Assembly (NCBI GenBank): GCA_014385025.1
Contig: JACRTB010000007.1
Coordinates: 98,788-162,787, forward strand
Origin: Yanshouia hominis
Lineage (GTDB): Bacteria; Bacillota; Clostridia; Oscillospirales; Ruminococcaceae
Direction of reading: 5' to 3'
Length of the DNA stretch: 64,000 nucleotides
Below the pieces are notes generated by a model, which was not told the origin of the DNA, did not search any database, and worked only from the letters and a program-made list of their open reading frames with translations. Positions 7,069-15,514 of the stretch are shown one piece after another; within the stretch, counting starts at the first letter, position 1, and every line of letters starts with the position of its first letter. Both the position numbers and the translations under genes were made by a program.

Positions 7069-7905
7069 TCAGGAGAGCAGGGCGGAAAGCTCATCGGGTC
7101 CGAGGGTCGGCTGAAGCGCCCGGTTGATCCCCTCCGCGAGGATCGCCGCCCCCTGCCCGATGATCCGGTCAATGTCGCGCGGGGTTGCCATCAGCGGCTC
7201 CCGGGGCTCCTCCCCCTCCCCGCAGAGAGCGGCGGCGTCCACCACCGTGGGGATTCCGACAGCGAACACCGGAACCCCCAGTGTCTCCCGCGAAAGGGCC
7301 GCCCGGCTGTTAAGCACCCCCGACCCGGGGGAAATGCCGCTGTCCGAAAGCTGAATCGTGCGGCCCAGCCGGGTCATCGAGCGGGCCGCGAGGGCGTCGA
7401 CCGCAATGACCGAGGCAAATTCCCCGCCGCGCAGCAGCGATGCGGTCAGCTCCGCCACCTCAAATCCGGTCTCTCCCATCACGCCGGGAGCCAGCGCGCA
7501 GACCGGCCGCACCCCCTCCATGCCGATTTCGCGCAGCAGCTCCGGCGGCAGATGACGGGTGGCGAGGATTCCCTTTGCCGTCTCCGGTCCGAGCAGATCG
7601 GGGGTGATGGAGCGGTTGCCCAGCCCCACCACCAGCGCCGGACCGTCGGGCAGCAGACCGGCCAGCGCCGAAGCGAGCTGCTCCGCCAGCGTTTCCCGTT
7701 CCTCAAACGGTCCCTCCAGGGTGAGGTAATAGCCGCGCGGCCGCCCCAGCCGTTCGGCCGCGCCCTGCGTTTCGATCCGCACGACGGTGCACAGAACCGC
7801 GCCCTCCTTCTTTTCTTCACAAAACACCCCTTCCGGCAGCTTGTGATCGCCGGTATCGGCCGCCTCAAGCGCCAGATCGGTCCTCGGCGGCAGTTTGTTT
7901 GTCAT
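7069..7905 (-). CDS. gpr: Germination protease GPR (degrades small acid-soluble spore proteins)
   Basis: An aspartic-type protease that digests SASPs during germination. The 278-residue protein begins with a short propeptide ending near TDLALEA (residues 9-15), which resembles the SASP cleavage sequence and is the usual autoprocessing site. The core motifs are VVGLGNRSITPDLLGPET, ALAPGVMGETGFE, VIAVDALAARS and TIQLSDSGISPGSGVLNSR. GAGGAGG lies 8 bases before the ATG at 7905; a longer open frame upstream is only the antisense of rpsT. It is divergent from rpsT and followed by spoIIP 108 bases later. Confidence 0.95.
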   Translation of the reverse strand: MTNKLPPRTDLALEAADTGDHKLPEGVFCEEKKEGAVLCTVVRIETQGAAERLGRPRGYYLTLEGPFEERETLAEQLASALAGLLPDGPALVVGLGNRSITPDLLGPETAKGILATRHLPPELLREIGMEGVRPVCALAPGVMGETGFEVAELTASLLRGGEFASVIAVDALAARSMTRLGRTIQLSDSGISPGSGVLNSRAALSRETLGVPVFAVGIPTVVDAAALCGEGEEPREPLMATPRDIDRIIGQGAAILAEGINRALQPTLGPDELSALLS

Positions 7906-7938
7906 GGGTTTCCTCCTCAAATAATTTTTTGAAAGGTG

Positions 7939-7967
7939 TTGATTTTTCCGCGGATTAATGATAAGAT
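7939..7967 (+). promoter_or_regulatory. Promoter of rpsT
   Basis: TTGATT (7939-7944), a 17-base spacer and TAAGAT (7962-7967), 37 bases before the rpsT start, in the AT-rich gpr/rpsT divergent region. Confidence 0.7.
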
Positions 7968-8004
7968 AACTTGTACTGTACTGCGATGGTAAGGAGGTGT
8001 AACG

Positions 8005-8265
8005 ATGCCGAACATCAAATCCGCGAAGAAAAGAGTCAAGGTGATTGCCGCCAAGACCGAGCTGAATAAGGCGCAGAGATCTCAGCTGAGATCCACCCTG
8101 AAGAAAGCGGAGCTTTCTCTCGCAGAAGGCGGTGAGAACTGCGCCGAGGTTGTGCGCCATGCAATCAAGACCGTCGATCAGGCTGCTGCCAAGGGAATCA
8201 TTCACAAGAATGTTGCTTCCCGCAAAAAGTCCGCCCTTGTCTGCAAGCTGAATAAAATAGGCTAA
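8005..8265 (+). CDS. rpsT: 30S ribosomal protein S20
   Basis: An 86-residue primary 16S rRNA-binding protein. It is lysine-rich, helical and full length, with the typical start MPNIKSAKKRV, the central RSQLRSTLKKAE and the closing GIIHKNVASRKKSAL. AAGGAGGTG lies 5 bases before the ATG. The divergent pairing with gpr is conserved among spore-forming Firmicutes. A terminator follows at once, so the gene is monocistronic. Confidence 0.97.
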   Translation: MPNIKSAKKRVKVIAAKTELNKAQRSQLRSTLKKAELSLAEGGENCAEVVRHAIKTVDQAAAKGIIHKNVASRKKSALVCKLNKIG

Positions 8266-8269
8266 CAAC

Positions 8270-8300
8270 GAAAACGAACGGCGAGCCGTTCGTTTTTTGT
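8270..8300 (+). terminator. Terminator of rpsT
   Basis: AAAACGAACGGC paired with GCCGTTCGTTTT (tiny GA loop), followed by TTTGTTTTG. Confidence 0.85.
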
Positions 8301-8394
8301 TTTGCGGAAAAGCGGCTTTGCCCACGGCTCTTTTCTATCAATAGGTTGCCCGGAATTTTACCGCATAAAAGTCCGCTGGCCGGCGCGGACCGAC

Positions 8395-8427
8395 AAAAAA
8401 CCGTCACATCAAAATGTGACGGTTTTG
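8395..8427. terminator. Second hairpin between rpsT and the methyltransferase gene
   Basis: AAAACCGTCACAT paired with ATGTGACGGTTTT around a four-base CAAA loop. A/T tracts on both sides would let it act in either direction. Confidence 0.6.
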
Positions 8428-8529
8428 TAAATTCTCTTTCAAATTGCCTTTATCATACCACAAAACGGCGTAAATTTCAAGTCTTGCGGTTTTCCGCCCG
8501 CCGGTGTATGAAGAATACGAGGTGATTTT

Positions 8530-9444
8530 ATGAAAGAGACGAACATGACCGCGCTGGTGAGCGCCTTTGCCCGCGCTTATCATGCCCGCGCCGATGGGCC
8601 GAAGGTCTTTGACGACCCGATGGCGGAAGCTCTGCTGGTCCCCGGGGAGTTTGAAAAGATCTCCCGAAGCATGTCCGCGGGCATCCAATTCTTCAACCCC
8701 GCCTTTCAGGGAAGCCCGAACGAGGCGCTGCGCTGGATTGTCGGGCATCAGCTCGCCCCCACTCCGCTGGCGAGAGCCTCCTTTGCGGAGACGGCCCTCG
8801 AAAACGCCGTCCGGCTCGGCGCGCGGCAATACCTGATCCTCGGCGCCGGATACGATACCTTTGCGCTGCGCCGTCCGGTCTGGGCAGAGTCTCTGCGGAT
8901 TTTTGAACTGGACCGGCCCGCTGCCTTCCGGGAGAAGCAGGAGCGCCTGCGCCGCGCGGGAATCGCGGCCCCCGAAGGCACCTTCTTTCTCGAGGCCGAT
9001 TTCAACGAAGCGGACTGGCAGCATGTACTGACCGAATGCCCCGCCTTTTCCAGCGGACAGCGCAGCTTTTGCAGCCTGCTGGGGCTGACCTACTACATCC
9101 CGGAGGAGACCTTTTGCCGCCTGCTCGCGGACCTTGGTGCACTGCTTTTGCCCGGAAGCGCCCTCGCCTTCGACTACCCCTGCCGGGAGGGTTCGGGCAG
9201 CTGCGGCAGGCGGCAGGCGGCTCTGGCGGCGGGCGCCGGGGAACCGATGTGCGCCGCCTATTCCTTACGCGAAATGGAGACGATGCTCGCCCGCTGCGGT
9301 TTTTCGATCCGCGAGCATCTCGATCCTCCCGCGCTGACCGCGCGCTGCTTCGCAGCCTACAACGAGGCCCATCCGGATCACCCGATGACCGCCTTCGAGG
9401 GGGTCTGCTGCTGCCTTGCGGTCCGTCAGCCCGACCACCGCTGA
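8530..9444 (+). CDS. Class I SAM-dependent methyltransferase (LCMT/PPM-like family)
   Basis: A 304-residue cytoplasmic methyltransferase. The SAM-binding motif I is YLILGAGYDTFALR (~99-112), the form found in the leucine-carboxyl-methyltransferase / polyketide-methyltransferase-like family, followed by FELDRPAAFREKQ (~126, an acidic residue for the ribose) and FFLEADFNEADW (~157). A GLTYYIPEE segment (~185) closes the fold. A GAGGTG ribosome site lies 6 bases before the ATG. It is monocistronic between two hairpin regions. The acceptor is unknown; relatives annotated as O-methyltransferases act on small carboxyl or hydroxyl substrates. Confidence 0.85.
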   Translation: MKETNMTALVSAFARAYHARADGPKVFDDPMAEALLVPGEFEKISRSMSAGIQFFNPAFQGSPNEALRWIVGHQLAPTPLARASFAETALENAVRLGARQYLILGAGYDTFALRRPVWAESLRIFELDRPAAFREKQERLRRAGIAAPEGTFFLEADFNEADWQHVLTECPAFSSGQRSFCSLLGLTYYIPEETFCRLLADLGALLLPGSALAFDYPCREGSGSCGRRQAALAAGAGEPMCAAYSLREMETMLARCGFSIREHLDPPALTARCFAAYNEAHPDHPMTAFEGVCCCLAVRQPDHR

Positions 9445-9767
9445 AGGGTTAAAAGCACCGCTCTGAAATCCGCCCTCTCGTAAGGATATTTTTGATTTTG
9501 GGAAAGCTGCGGGAAGTTAACTGCCCGCGGCTTTCCTGTTGACGCCGGGTGAGCAAAAAGCGGTGAAGGCATGGGCTCCGAACCATGACTTCACCGCTTT
9601 TTATAACCATCCTTCTGCGGGGATGCCGAAAGGGCGGCGCTTTGCCTTGTGATTTTCCCGTGTCCCGGCGCGATAAGAACGCAGCGGCGAAGCCTGACCT
9701 GCGTTTGAATTGTTTTGTCCGCGTTCCCGGGCGGTCATCCGCGTGCGATGGCGAAGCCGGCCGCGCT
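9445..9767. other. Non-coding region between the methyltransferase gene and der, with two hairpins and a short der-tail repeat
   Basis: There are two strong hairpins: 9501-9536 (GGAAAGCTGCGGG / CCCGCGGCTTTCC) and 9555-9603 (AAAAAGCGGTGAAG paired with CTTCACCGCTTTTT), either of which could terminate the flanking genes. GCGTTCCCGGGCG at 9721 recurs at 9783 inside the last codons of der, 62 bases away. No credible gene is present. Confidence 0.6.
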
Positions 9768-11096
9768 CTAGCTGCCTTCCCCGCGTTCCCGGGCGATAAT
9801 GCGCACCGGTGTGCCGGACAGGCCAAAGGATTCCCGGATCTGGTTCTCAAGATATCGCTGATAGGAGAAGTGGAACAGCTCCTTGCTGTTGACAAAACAG
9901 ACAAAGGAGGGCGGGCAGGTTGAGGGCTGGGTGATATAATAAATTTTCAGGCGCTTGCCCTTATCCGACGGCGGCTGAACCCGGGCCGTGGCATGGGCAA
10001 GCAGATCGTTGAGCGCGCCGGTGGTGATCCGCATCGCGTTGTTGGCGGCGACCTGATTGATGAGCGGGAAGAGGTTGTCCACCCGCTGTCCCGTCCTGGC
10101 AGAGAAAAAGATGAAGGGGACATAGCTCATAAAGGAGAAGTCCTGCTCGAGCTTCTTCTGAAATTCCTGCATCGTCCGGTCGTTTTTGTCCTCAACCGCG
10201 TCCCACTTGTTGACCGCGACAATGCAGCCCTTCCCCTGCTCATGGGCATAGCCCGCGATCTTGGAATCCTGCTCGGTAAAGCCCTCGGTCGCGTCGATCA
10301 TGATGACGCAGACCTGAGCGCGGTCCACCGCCATATAGGCGCGCAGCACCGAGAAGTGCTCAATCGAGTCGGTGACCTTGCTCTTGCGCCGGATTCCGGC
10401 GGTGTCGATAAAGAGATAGCGGCCATGCGCGTTGTCGATCTCGGTGTCGGTGGCGTCGCGGGTCGTGCCCGCGATCTCAGAAACGATGGTGCGTTCCTCC
10501 CCGGCGATGCGGTTGACGAGCGAGGACTTGCCGACATTCGGCTTGCCGATGATGGCAACCGAAATGCGGTCTCCCTCTTCCCGCGCGAGGCGGGAAAAAT
10601 CAATTTTTGCGCAGACTGTGTCGAGAAGATCGCCGGTGCCGTGGCCGTGCACCGACGAAACGGCGATGGGGTCGCCCAGTCCCAGATTGTAGAACTCATA
10701 GAACTCGGGAGGCGGATCACCCACCCGGTCGCATTTGTTGACGCAGAGCACCAGCGGCTTCCGGCTCTTGAGGAGCATTGAAGCCACCTCCTGATCGGTC
10801 GCCGTCACCCCGCTTCTGAGGTCGGTGACCAGGATGATGACATCCGCCTTATCGATTGCGAGCTGGGCCTGGCGGCGCATCTGCGAGAGGATCACGTCGT
10901 CGGAAAACGGCTCGATGCCGCCGGTATCAACCAGCATAAACTCCTGCCCCAGCCATTCACAGGGGGCGTAGATCCGGTCGCGGGTCACGCCGGGGGTATC
11001 CTCGACGATGGCGAGCCGCTGGCCGGTCAGTTTGTTGAAAAGGGTGGATTTGCCGACGTTCGGCCGGCCGACCACCGCGACGATCGGTTTGGACAT
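9768..11096 (-). CDS. der: Ribosome-assembly GTPase Der (EngA)
   Basis: A 50S-assembly GTPase of 442 residues with the diagnostic tandem G domains. Domain 1: GRPNVGKS (10-17), DTGG (~57) and NKCD (~118). Domain 2: GKPNVGKS (~183), DTAG (~231) and NKWD (~297). The C-terminal KH-like domain runs from ~350 to the end (KIYYITQPSTCPPSFVCFVN). AAGGAAG precedes the ATG. It is downstream of rpmF on the same strand but separated by a terminator. Confidence 0.97.
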   Translation of the reverse strand: MSKPIVAVVGRPNVGKSTLFNKLTGQRLAIVEDTPGVTRDRIYAPCEWLGQEFMLVDTGGIEPFSDDVILSQMRRQAQLAIDKADVIILVTDLRSGVTATDQEVASMLLKSRKPLVLCVNKCDRVGDPPPEFYEFYNLGLGDPIAVSSVHGHGTGDLLDTVCAKIDFSRLAREEGDRISVAIIGKPNVGKSSLVNRIAGEERTIVSEIAGTTRDATDTEIDNAHGRYLFIDTAGIRRKSKVTDSIEHFSVLRAYMAVDRAQVCVIMIDATEGFTEQDSKIAGYAHEQGKGCIVAVNKWDAVEDKNDRTMQEFQKKLEQDFSFMSYVPFIFFSARTGQRVDNLFPLINQVAANNAMRITTGALNDLLAHATARVQPPSDKGKRLKIYYITQPSTCPPSFVCFVNSKELFHFSYQRYLENQIRESFGLSGTPVRIIARERGEGS

Positions 11097-11133
11097 CCGC
11101 GGTCACTTCCTTTCTGTGGGGCGCTGCGCCCCG

Positions 11134-11170
11134 GCGAAAAAACAGAGGGGGAAGAAAGCCTTCCCCCTCC
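11134..11170 (-). terminator. Terminator between rpmF and der
   Basis: On the minus strand GAGGGGGAAGG and CTTCCCCCTC form a stem, followed by TGTTTTTTC. It ends the yceD-rpmF transcript 22 bases after the rpmF stop. Confidence 0.85.
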
Positions 11171-11192
11171 ATCGCGCGTGGATTGTGCCTCT

Positions 11193-11375
11193 TTACGCTT
11201 CTACCTTGACAACTTCCTTGCCCTTGTAGTATCCGCAAACGGGGCAGACTCTATGCGGCATTTTCAGCTCGCCGCACTGGGTGCACTTGGAAAGCGCGGG
11301 AGCATCCAGCTTCCAGACACTCGAACGTCTCTTGTCTCTGCGCGCCTTCGATACCTTTCTCTTCGGAACCGCCAT
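11193..11375 (-). CDS. rpmF: 50S ribosomal protein L32
   Basis: A 60-residue zinc-ribbon ribosomal protein. The N-terminus [18 protein letters not shown] is diagnostic. The zinc-binding cysteines are in CTQCGE (31-36) and CPVCGYYKG (44-52), so this is the zinc-binding form. AAAGGGAGG precedes the ATG. It lies 22 bases downstream of yceD, the conserved yceD-rpmF pair. Confidence 0.97.
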   Translation of the reverse strand: MAVPKRKVSKARRDKRRSSVWKLDAPALSKCTQCGELKMPHRVCPVCGYYKGKEVVKVEA

Positions 11376-11397
11376 GTTTTTGCACCTCCCTTTAAAT

Positions 11398-11898
11398 TCA
11401 GCCTTTCAGCAGATTTTTCAGAACTTGCAGCCGGGGATCGCCCTCATCCGGGCGGCACCCGCAGGTTGTTTTGTTGAGATCCGCCCCACACTGAGGGCAC
11501 AGGCCCCTGCAGTCCTCCTTGCAGAGAAAGACCTGCGGCAGGGTAAGCTGGAGATCCGAGCCCGCGATCTCATCGAGCTCCAGGACTCCTTCCGGGGCGA
11601 TCAGATAAACGTCATCGAGGGAGGGATCCTCAAGCTCGCGCACCACCGGGTGCTCGAACCGTTCGGAGATTGTCCGCTCTGACTGCATCAGGCACCGGTC
11701 ACACGAAAAGGGCATGACCCCGCTGATTTGGTAGCGCAGCGTTACGACGCCGGCCCGGTTGGACGCCGTTCCGCTGACCGCCAGTGCATCAGGGAAAAGG
11801 ACCGAACCGTGCCTTGTGACCCACGAAAGGTCGATCGCGCCCGCAAAATCCAGCTCCTCCCCGACGACGTCAAGGACCCGTTTCAAATCAAGGGTCAT
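11398..11898 (-). CDS. yceD: YceD family protein (DUF177)
   Basis: A 166-residue cytoplasmic protein of the YceD/DUF177 family, linked to 23S rRNA or L32 production by its constant pairing with rpmF. It contains CDRCL (~62) and, near the C-terminus, [21 protein letters not shown], a Cys-rich segment typical of the Gram-positive members. The first in-frame ATG is at 11916, but GGGAGG lies 8 bases before the ATG at 11898, which gives the family-typical start MTLDLKRV. A fully consensus promoter lies upstream. Confidence 0.92.
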   Translation of the reverse strand: MTLDLKRVLDVVGEELDFAGAIDLSWVTRHGSVLFPDALAVSGTASNRAGVVTLRYQISGVMPFSCDRCLMQSERTISERFEHPVVRELEDPSLDDVYLIAPEGVLELDEIAGSDLQLTLPQVFLCKEDCRGLCPQCGADLNKTTCGCRPDEGDPRLQVLKNLLKG

Positions 11899-11972
11899 AA
11901 GGTTTCCTCCCGTCATCGATTTCGCGCCGTAAAAGGGCGCAAAAAAACCTGTAACGCGGGCGTTACTTCGTT

Positions 11973-12001
11973 ATTATATGACACCCGCGGGGGTTTGTCA
12001 A
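11973..12001 (-). promoter_or_regulatory. Consensus promoter of the yceD-rpmF operon
   Basis: On the minus strand TTGACA (11996-12001) and TATAAT (11973-11978) are spaced by exactly 17 bases, a perfect sigma-A consensus, as expected for a ribosomal-protein operon. A small palindrome (GTAACG / CGTTAC, 11951-11966) falls in the leader. Confidence 0.9.
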
Positions 12002-12181
12002 GAATTCCGCACCGCTGCAAACAAGAAAATTTTGCATCCGGGCGCGGTTTTCGGTCCGTAAACGCCGAAGCCCGGCGCCCCGGGAAGAAGGAGCGCCGGA
12101 CATCGGCGGTGTTGTTTCCCCCGCGCGGGAGAGACGCCGCACGGAGTTTAAGAAGAAAAAGAGGAGGATGTTGATATTGGC

Positions 12182-12793
12182 TCAGGCCGCCCGTCTGAGA
12201 GGCTCGCTGCGGGTAAAGCCGTCGATCTTGATATAGGTGGGCAGGCAGCGGCAGGCGCCCTCGATATCGACAATGCTGGTGAAGGTCAGAGGCATCATCC
12301 GGTCCTCTTCGCGGGCGGGAAGCAGCTCGTTGAGCAGCTCGAGCCGGGCGGTGAAGGTCTTGGGGCCAAGATACAGGTTTGCCTTGCCGGATGCCAGGTA
12401 TTCGACCGAAGCCTCGGCGAAATCGACGTAATCGCGGCTCTGGAAGCGGATTGTCTCCCCCTTCACGCGATAGGCGATCATCCGCTCGGTGGTCATGCAG
12501 TAGCAGATGTTCTGCTCAAGGTTGCGGCGGCAGAGGAACGGCGTGGCCGCGATATATCCGCCGAGGGCGAGGCTGAAAAAGCTCACCTTGGCGGCAAATG
12601 CCATCTCGATGCCGGCCGCGGGCGCATAGAAACCCGCATACCAGACAGCGGCGGCGGCAAAGAGGGCGGCAAATGCCCACACAATGATATTCTTGAGACG
12701 GAACGCAGGGTCCATCAGCCGGATTCCCGCAGGGTGTCCCTGCCAGAGGACCTTTTCACCGGGGCGCAGGCGATCTTGCAATAACTGCTTCAT
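12182..12793 (-). CDS. Hypothetical membrane protein with bacterial PH-like region
   Basis: A 203-residue protein. The N-terminus LRPGEKVLWQGHPAG is the usual opening of small bacterial PH-domain-like membrane proteins. Two transmembrane helices follow (~35-58 and ~65-88), and then a basic, beta-rich cytoplasmic part with CYCMTTERMIAYRVKGE, the strand typical of this group. AAGGAAG precedes the ATG. It follows the response regulator by 82 bases, with a GC-rich hairpin between, so it may be a separate unit. No specific function can be assigned. Confidence 0.7.
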   Translation of the reverse strand: MKQLLQDRLRPGEKVLWQGHPAGIRLMDPAFRLKNIIVWAFAALFAAAAVWYAGFYAPAAGIEMAFAAKVSFFSLALGGYIAATPFLCRRNLEQNICYCMTTERMIAYRVKGETIRFQSRDYVDFAEASVEYLASGKANLYLGPKTFTARLELLNELLPAREEDRMMPLTFTSIVDIEGACRCLPTYIKIDGFTRSEPLRRAA

Positions 12794-12835
12794 AAACGTA
12801 CTTCCTTTCTATCTGAGACTGTGATCGGATTCAAA

Positions 12836-12870
12836 ACGCGCGGGCCTTCCCATCGGTCGGCGCGCGGGAT
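12836..12870 (-). terminator. Possible terminator of the kinase/regulator operon
   Basis: On the minus strand CCCGCGCGCC pairs with GGCCCGCGCG, followed by TTTTG. It lies just after the response-regulator stop. Confidence 0.5.
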
Positions 12871-12875
12871 TTGCA

Positions 12876-13439
12876 CTATTCAAACGCCCTGCCCGCCTTG
12901 CGGAACTGGTCGGCGCTGGTGCTGTCACCGAGTCCTTCATAGGTTTCGGCGAGCATCCGGTAGAGCAGGGTGCTGTCGGGATGCCGGGAAAGCTCTCCCT
13001 TGAGGCGGTCGAGCGCCTCGCGGTAGCGGTGCGCGTCCAGAAGCTGCTGAATTTCCTCGCTGCCCGCGCGGCGTTCCTGCGCCTCGGCGGCAAGCTGGTT
13101 GAGCACGGCGCGCAGCCGGTCGGCGGTGAAGGGTTTCTGGAGGTAGGCGATTGAGCCGAGCTGGGTGCATTCGATGGCGTTTTTCACGGTGGGATAGGCG
13201 GTGATGATGATGACCGGGGTGGGAATCCCCCGCGCCCGGATGCGCCGCAGCACCTCGGTTCCGCTCAACTCAGGGAGCTTGATGTCGAGAAAGACGAGAT
13301 GGTAGGCGCCGCCGCAGATTTTTTCGTAGCCCTCCTGTCCGTTTGATGCCGTTTCCACCTCGTAGCCCTCGAGCTCCAGACATTTGGTCAGCAGCAGCCG
13401 GATGTTTTTGGTATCGTCAACGACCAGCACGCGCTTCAA
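12876..13439 (-). CDS. Response regulator with receiver domain and C-terminal TPR-like segment
   Basis: A 187-residue partner of the adjacent kinase. The CheY-like receiver spans 1-120: VLVVDD (acidic pair D8-D9), FLDIKLPE (phosphoacceptor D52), IIITAYP (T80) and YLQKPF (K102). Instead of a DNA-binding domain, residues 125-187 are helical (HPDSTLLYRMLAETYEGLGD) and resemble a TPR pair, so output is probably by protein contact. The start is inferred as TTG at 13439, because no ATG begins the receiver and GGAGGTGAGG lies just upstream. This start overlaps the kinase gene by 23 bases. Confidence 0.85.
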   Translation of the reverse strand: MKRVLVVDDTKNIRLLLTKCLELEGYEVETASNGQEGYEKICGGAYHLVFLDIKLPELSGTEVLRRIRARGIPTPVIIITAYPTVKNAIECTQLGSIAYLQKPFTADRLRAVLNQLAAEAQERRAGSEEIQQLLDAHRYREALDRLKGELSRHPDSTLLYRMLAETYEGLGDSTSADQFRKAGRAFE

Positions 13440-15276
13440 GCGCCTCACCTCCGTCCTGATAAATCGGCAGGGTAAAGAGAAACCGGCTTCCTTTCCTGAC
13501 GTTGCTTTCGCACCAGATTTTTCCGCCGTGGGCGGTAATGATGGCGCGCGCAACCGCAAGGCCGAGGCCGCTGCCCCGCATCTCGATGTCATAGCTCGAA
13601 ACCTGCACATATTTGTCAAAGATCCGCTCGAGATATTCCTCCGGGATGCCGGTGCCGGTGTCTGAAACGACAACGGTGACGAACTGCGGTCCGCCGCCGA
13701 AGGCTGAAACGGTGATGGTGTCACCGCGGCCGGTGTACTTTACCGCGTTGGAAAGCAGATTGTTCATCACCCAGGTAATCTTGGAAAAGTCGCCCCGCAC
13801 ATCGGGAAGCTGGTCCGGGCACCGTTCGACAATGGTGGTTCCGCCGCGCTCGGCCGCGGGAGTAAACTGCCGGATACATTCGGAGAACACCTCCGGCAGA
13901 GAGCACCGCTCGAAGCGGTAGACATTCTCAGCCGACTCGATGCGGGAAAGCTCAAGCAGGTCGGTCACCAGACTGCAAAGCCGCTGGCCATCCTCCCGCA
14001 GCGCCTCAAAGACCTCCTTCTGCTCGTCTGTCATATTGCCCAGCGCCCCCGATGAGAGCAGGTCAACGCCGATGACCATTGAAGTCAGGGGAGTCTTGAA
14101 CTCATGGGAGATGGTGGCGATAAAATCCGACCGTTTGCGGTCGAGATCCTTGAGGGCGGTGATGTCGTAGAGGACGATGATGACCGCGTCGCCGGACGGT
14201 TCATCGTGGGCGAGAGGGGTGACCATCGCATTGTAAAACTTTGCCTCCTCCCCCGAGCCGAGCTGGATCACCCGTTCGGTATAGCTCTGGGAGCGGTAGG
14301 GAACCGCGGAAAAGGCGGAAAGCCCGCTCTGGGCAACAGCCTCCTGAAAATGGGACCCGCGCACCTCATCCATCTCGACCGAGAAAAGCCGGTCGAAGGA
14401 CTGGTTGGTTAAGGTGATGCAGAAGCTGCCGTCGAGGATTGCCATCGGCTCGGTGATGCTTCGCACAATGGCCATGGTGCGGTTGCGCTCGGCCATCAGC
14501 TGGCCCATCGTGCTTTGTTCGAACTCCTGCAGGCGCTGGGTCATGTTGTTGAACTCCTGCGCCAGAGAGCCGAGCTCGTCGGAGGCCTGCACGCTGGTTT
14601 TGCGCCCCATGTTGCCCTGCCTCACCGCCTTGAGGTTCTGGGTGACCTCGTAAATGGGGCGGAACAGCTTGTCAGTGTAGATGCGGGCGGTGGTATAGGC
14701 GATGATGATGGTGACGAGAAAGGTGCCAAAGAGAAGGGCGGCCGCGTGGCGGACCACCTCGCTGGCCTCCTGCTTGCGGGCGAAGAGGGCGGCTTCGTTC
14801 GAGACGCGCAGCGAATGGATGTGCTCACGCACCTCCGCGGCCGCAGGGGTCAGCCGCTGCTGGTAATAGCGGTCCGCCCGGACGGAGGAAAGCGCGAGAT
14901 ATTCGGGAAACAGCGCGCAGTAACTGTCGTATGAAGCGATGATTCCCGAAATCATTTCCATCTCCTGCGGGAGGATGATGGTCCCGTATTCGGTCGCGCT
15001 CGCCTCACGAAACACCGCCGCCTGAGCCTCGAGGGTGGAAGCGGCATCCTGGGCGTCGCCGGTATGTAGATAGCTCAGCAGGGCGGCGTCCTGCGCATAA
15101 AGCGCTTCGTCCATCTGCCGCAGCCGCTGAATGCTGTTGTAGTTGGTGATGATCAGGCTGTCAACCGCACGGCTGATCTGGTACATATTGAAGAGGGAAT
15201 AGATTCCCAACAGGGCGATCAGCAGCACCAGACTGCCGCAGAGCAGTGAAACCTTGCCCTTAAGAGACTTGATCAT
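13417..15276 (-). CDS. Membrane sensor histidine kinase (4HB sensor, HAMP, PAS, HisKA, HATPase)
   Basis: A 619-residue kinase. TM1 is at ~8-30, an extracytoplasmic helical sensor follows to ~175, and TM2 is at ~182-202. Next come HAMP (ARIYTDKLFRPIYEV, ~205-260), PAS (~270-385), HisKA with the phosphoacceptor in ATISHEFKTPLTSM (~395), and HATPase_c with NNLLSNAVKY, DTGTGIPEE and GSGLGLAVARA. The longer frame starts with GTG at 15285, but AGGAG sits 9 bases before the ATG at 15276. It is in an operon with the receiver protein. The signal is unknown; the four-helix extracellular domain resembles chemoreceptor-type sensors. Confidence 0.93.
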   Translation of the reverse strand: MIKSLKGKVSLLCGSLVLLIALLGIYSLFNMYQISRAVDSLIITNYNSIQRLRQMDEALYAQDAALLSYLHTGDAQDAASTLEAQAAVFREASATEYGTIILPQEMEMISGIIASYDSYCALFPEYLALSSVRADRYYQQRLTPAAAEVREHIHSLRVSNEAALFARKQEASEVVRHAAALLFGTFLVTIIIAYTTARIYTDKLFRPIYEVTQNLKAVRQGNMGRKTSVQASDELGSLAQEFNNMTQRLQEFEQSTMGQLMAERNRTMAIVRSITEPMAILDGSFCITLTNQSFDRLFSVEMDEVRGSHFQEAVAQSGLSAFSAVPYRSQSYTERVIQLGSGEEAKFYNAMVTPLAHDEPSGDAVIIVLYDITALKDLDRKRSDFIATISHEFKTPLTSMVIGVDLLSSGALGNMTDEQKEVFEALREDGQRLCSLVTDLLELSRIESAENVYRFERCSLPEVFSECIRQFTPAAERGGTTIVERCPDQLPDVRGDFSKITWVMNNLLSNAVKYTGRGDTITVSAFGGGPQFVTVVVSDTGTGIPEEYLERIFDKYVQVSSYDIEMRGSGLGLAVARAIITAHGGKIWCESNVRKGSRFLFTLPIYQDGGEALEARAGR

Positions 15277-15326
15277 GGCAGGCACTCCTCTCCGCCCAGC
15301 CTGTGGGCTTCCCCTTCTTTGAGCAA

Positions 15327-15355
15327 AGTATAGCGGTTTTCTCAGGGACCTTCAA
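15327..15355 (-). promoter_or_regulatory. Promoter of the sensor kinase operon
   Basis: On the minus strand TTGAAG (15350-15355), a 17-base spacer and TATACT (15327-15332), 51 bases before the kinase ATG. Confidence 0.75.
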
Positions 15356-15514
15356 CGAAAGATATGTTTTGACTTTGACACTTATCAGAAGGAATCGGGA
15401 GAATTTGAGATTTATTTTCTGAAATCAGCCTTAAATATATTATAAATCCGGAAATTTGATCGTTTATTGAAATTTTATGTTTTCTTGTCGGAATCTTTAT
15501 ACCTCTGCCGCGAC
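15356..15514. other. AT-rich non-coding stretch upstream of the sensor kinase
   Basis: About 160 bases, much richer in A+T than the surroundings (for example TTAAATATATTATAAATCC). No open frame or stable hairpin is seen. It separates the kinase promoter from the argS-derived repeats. Confidence 0.5.
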
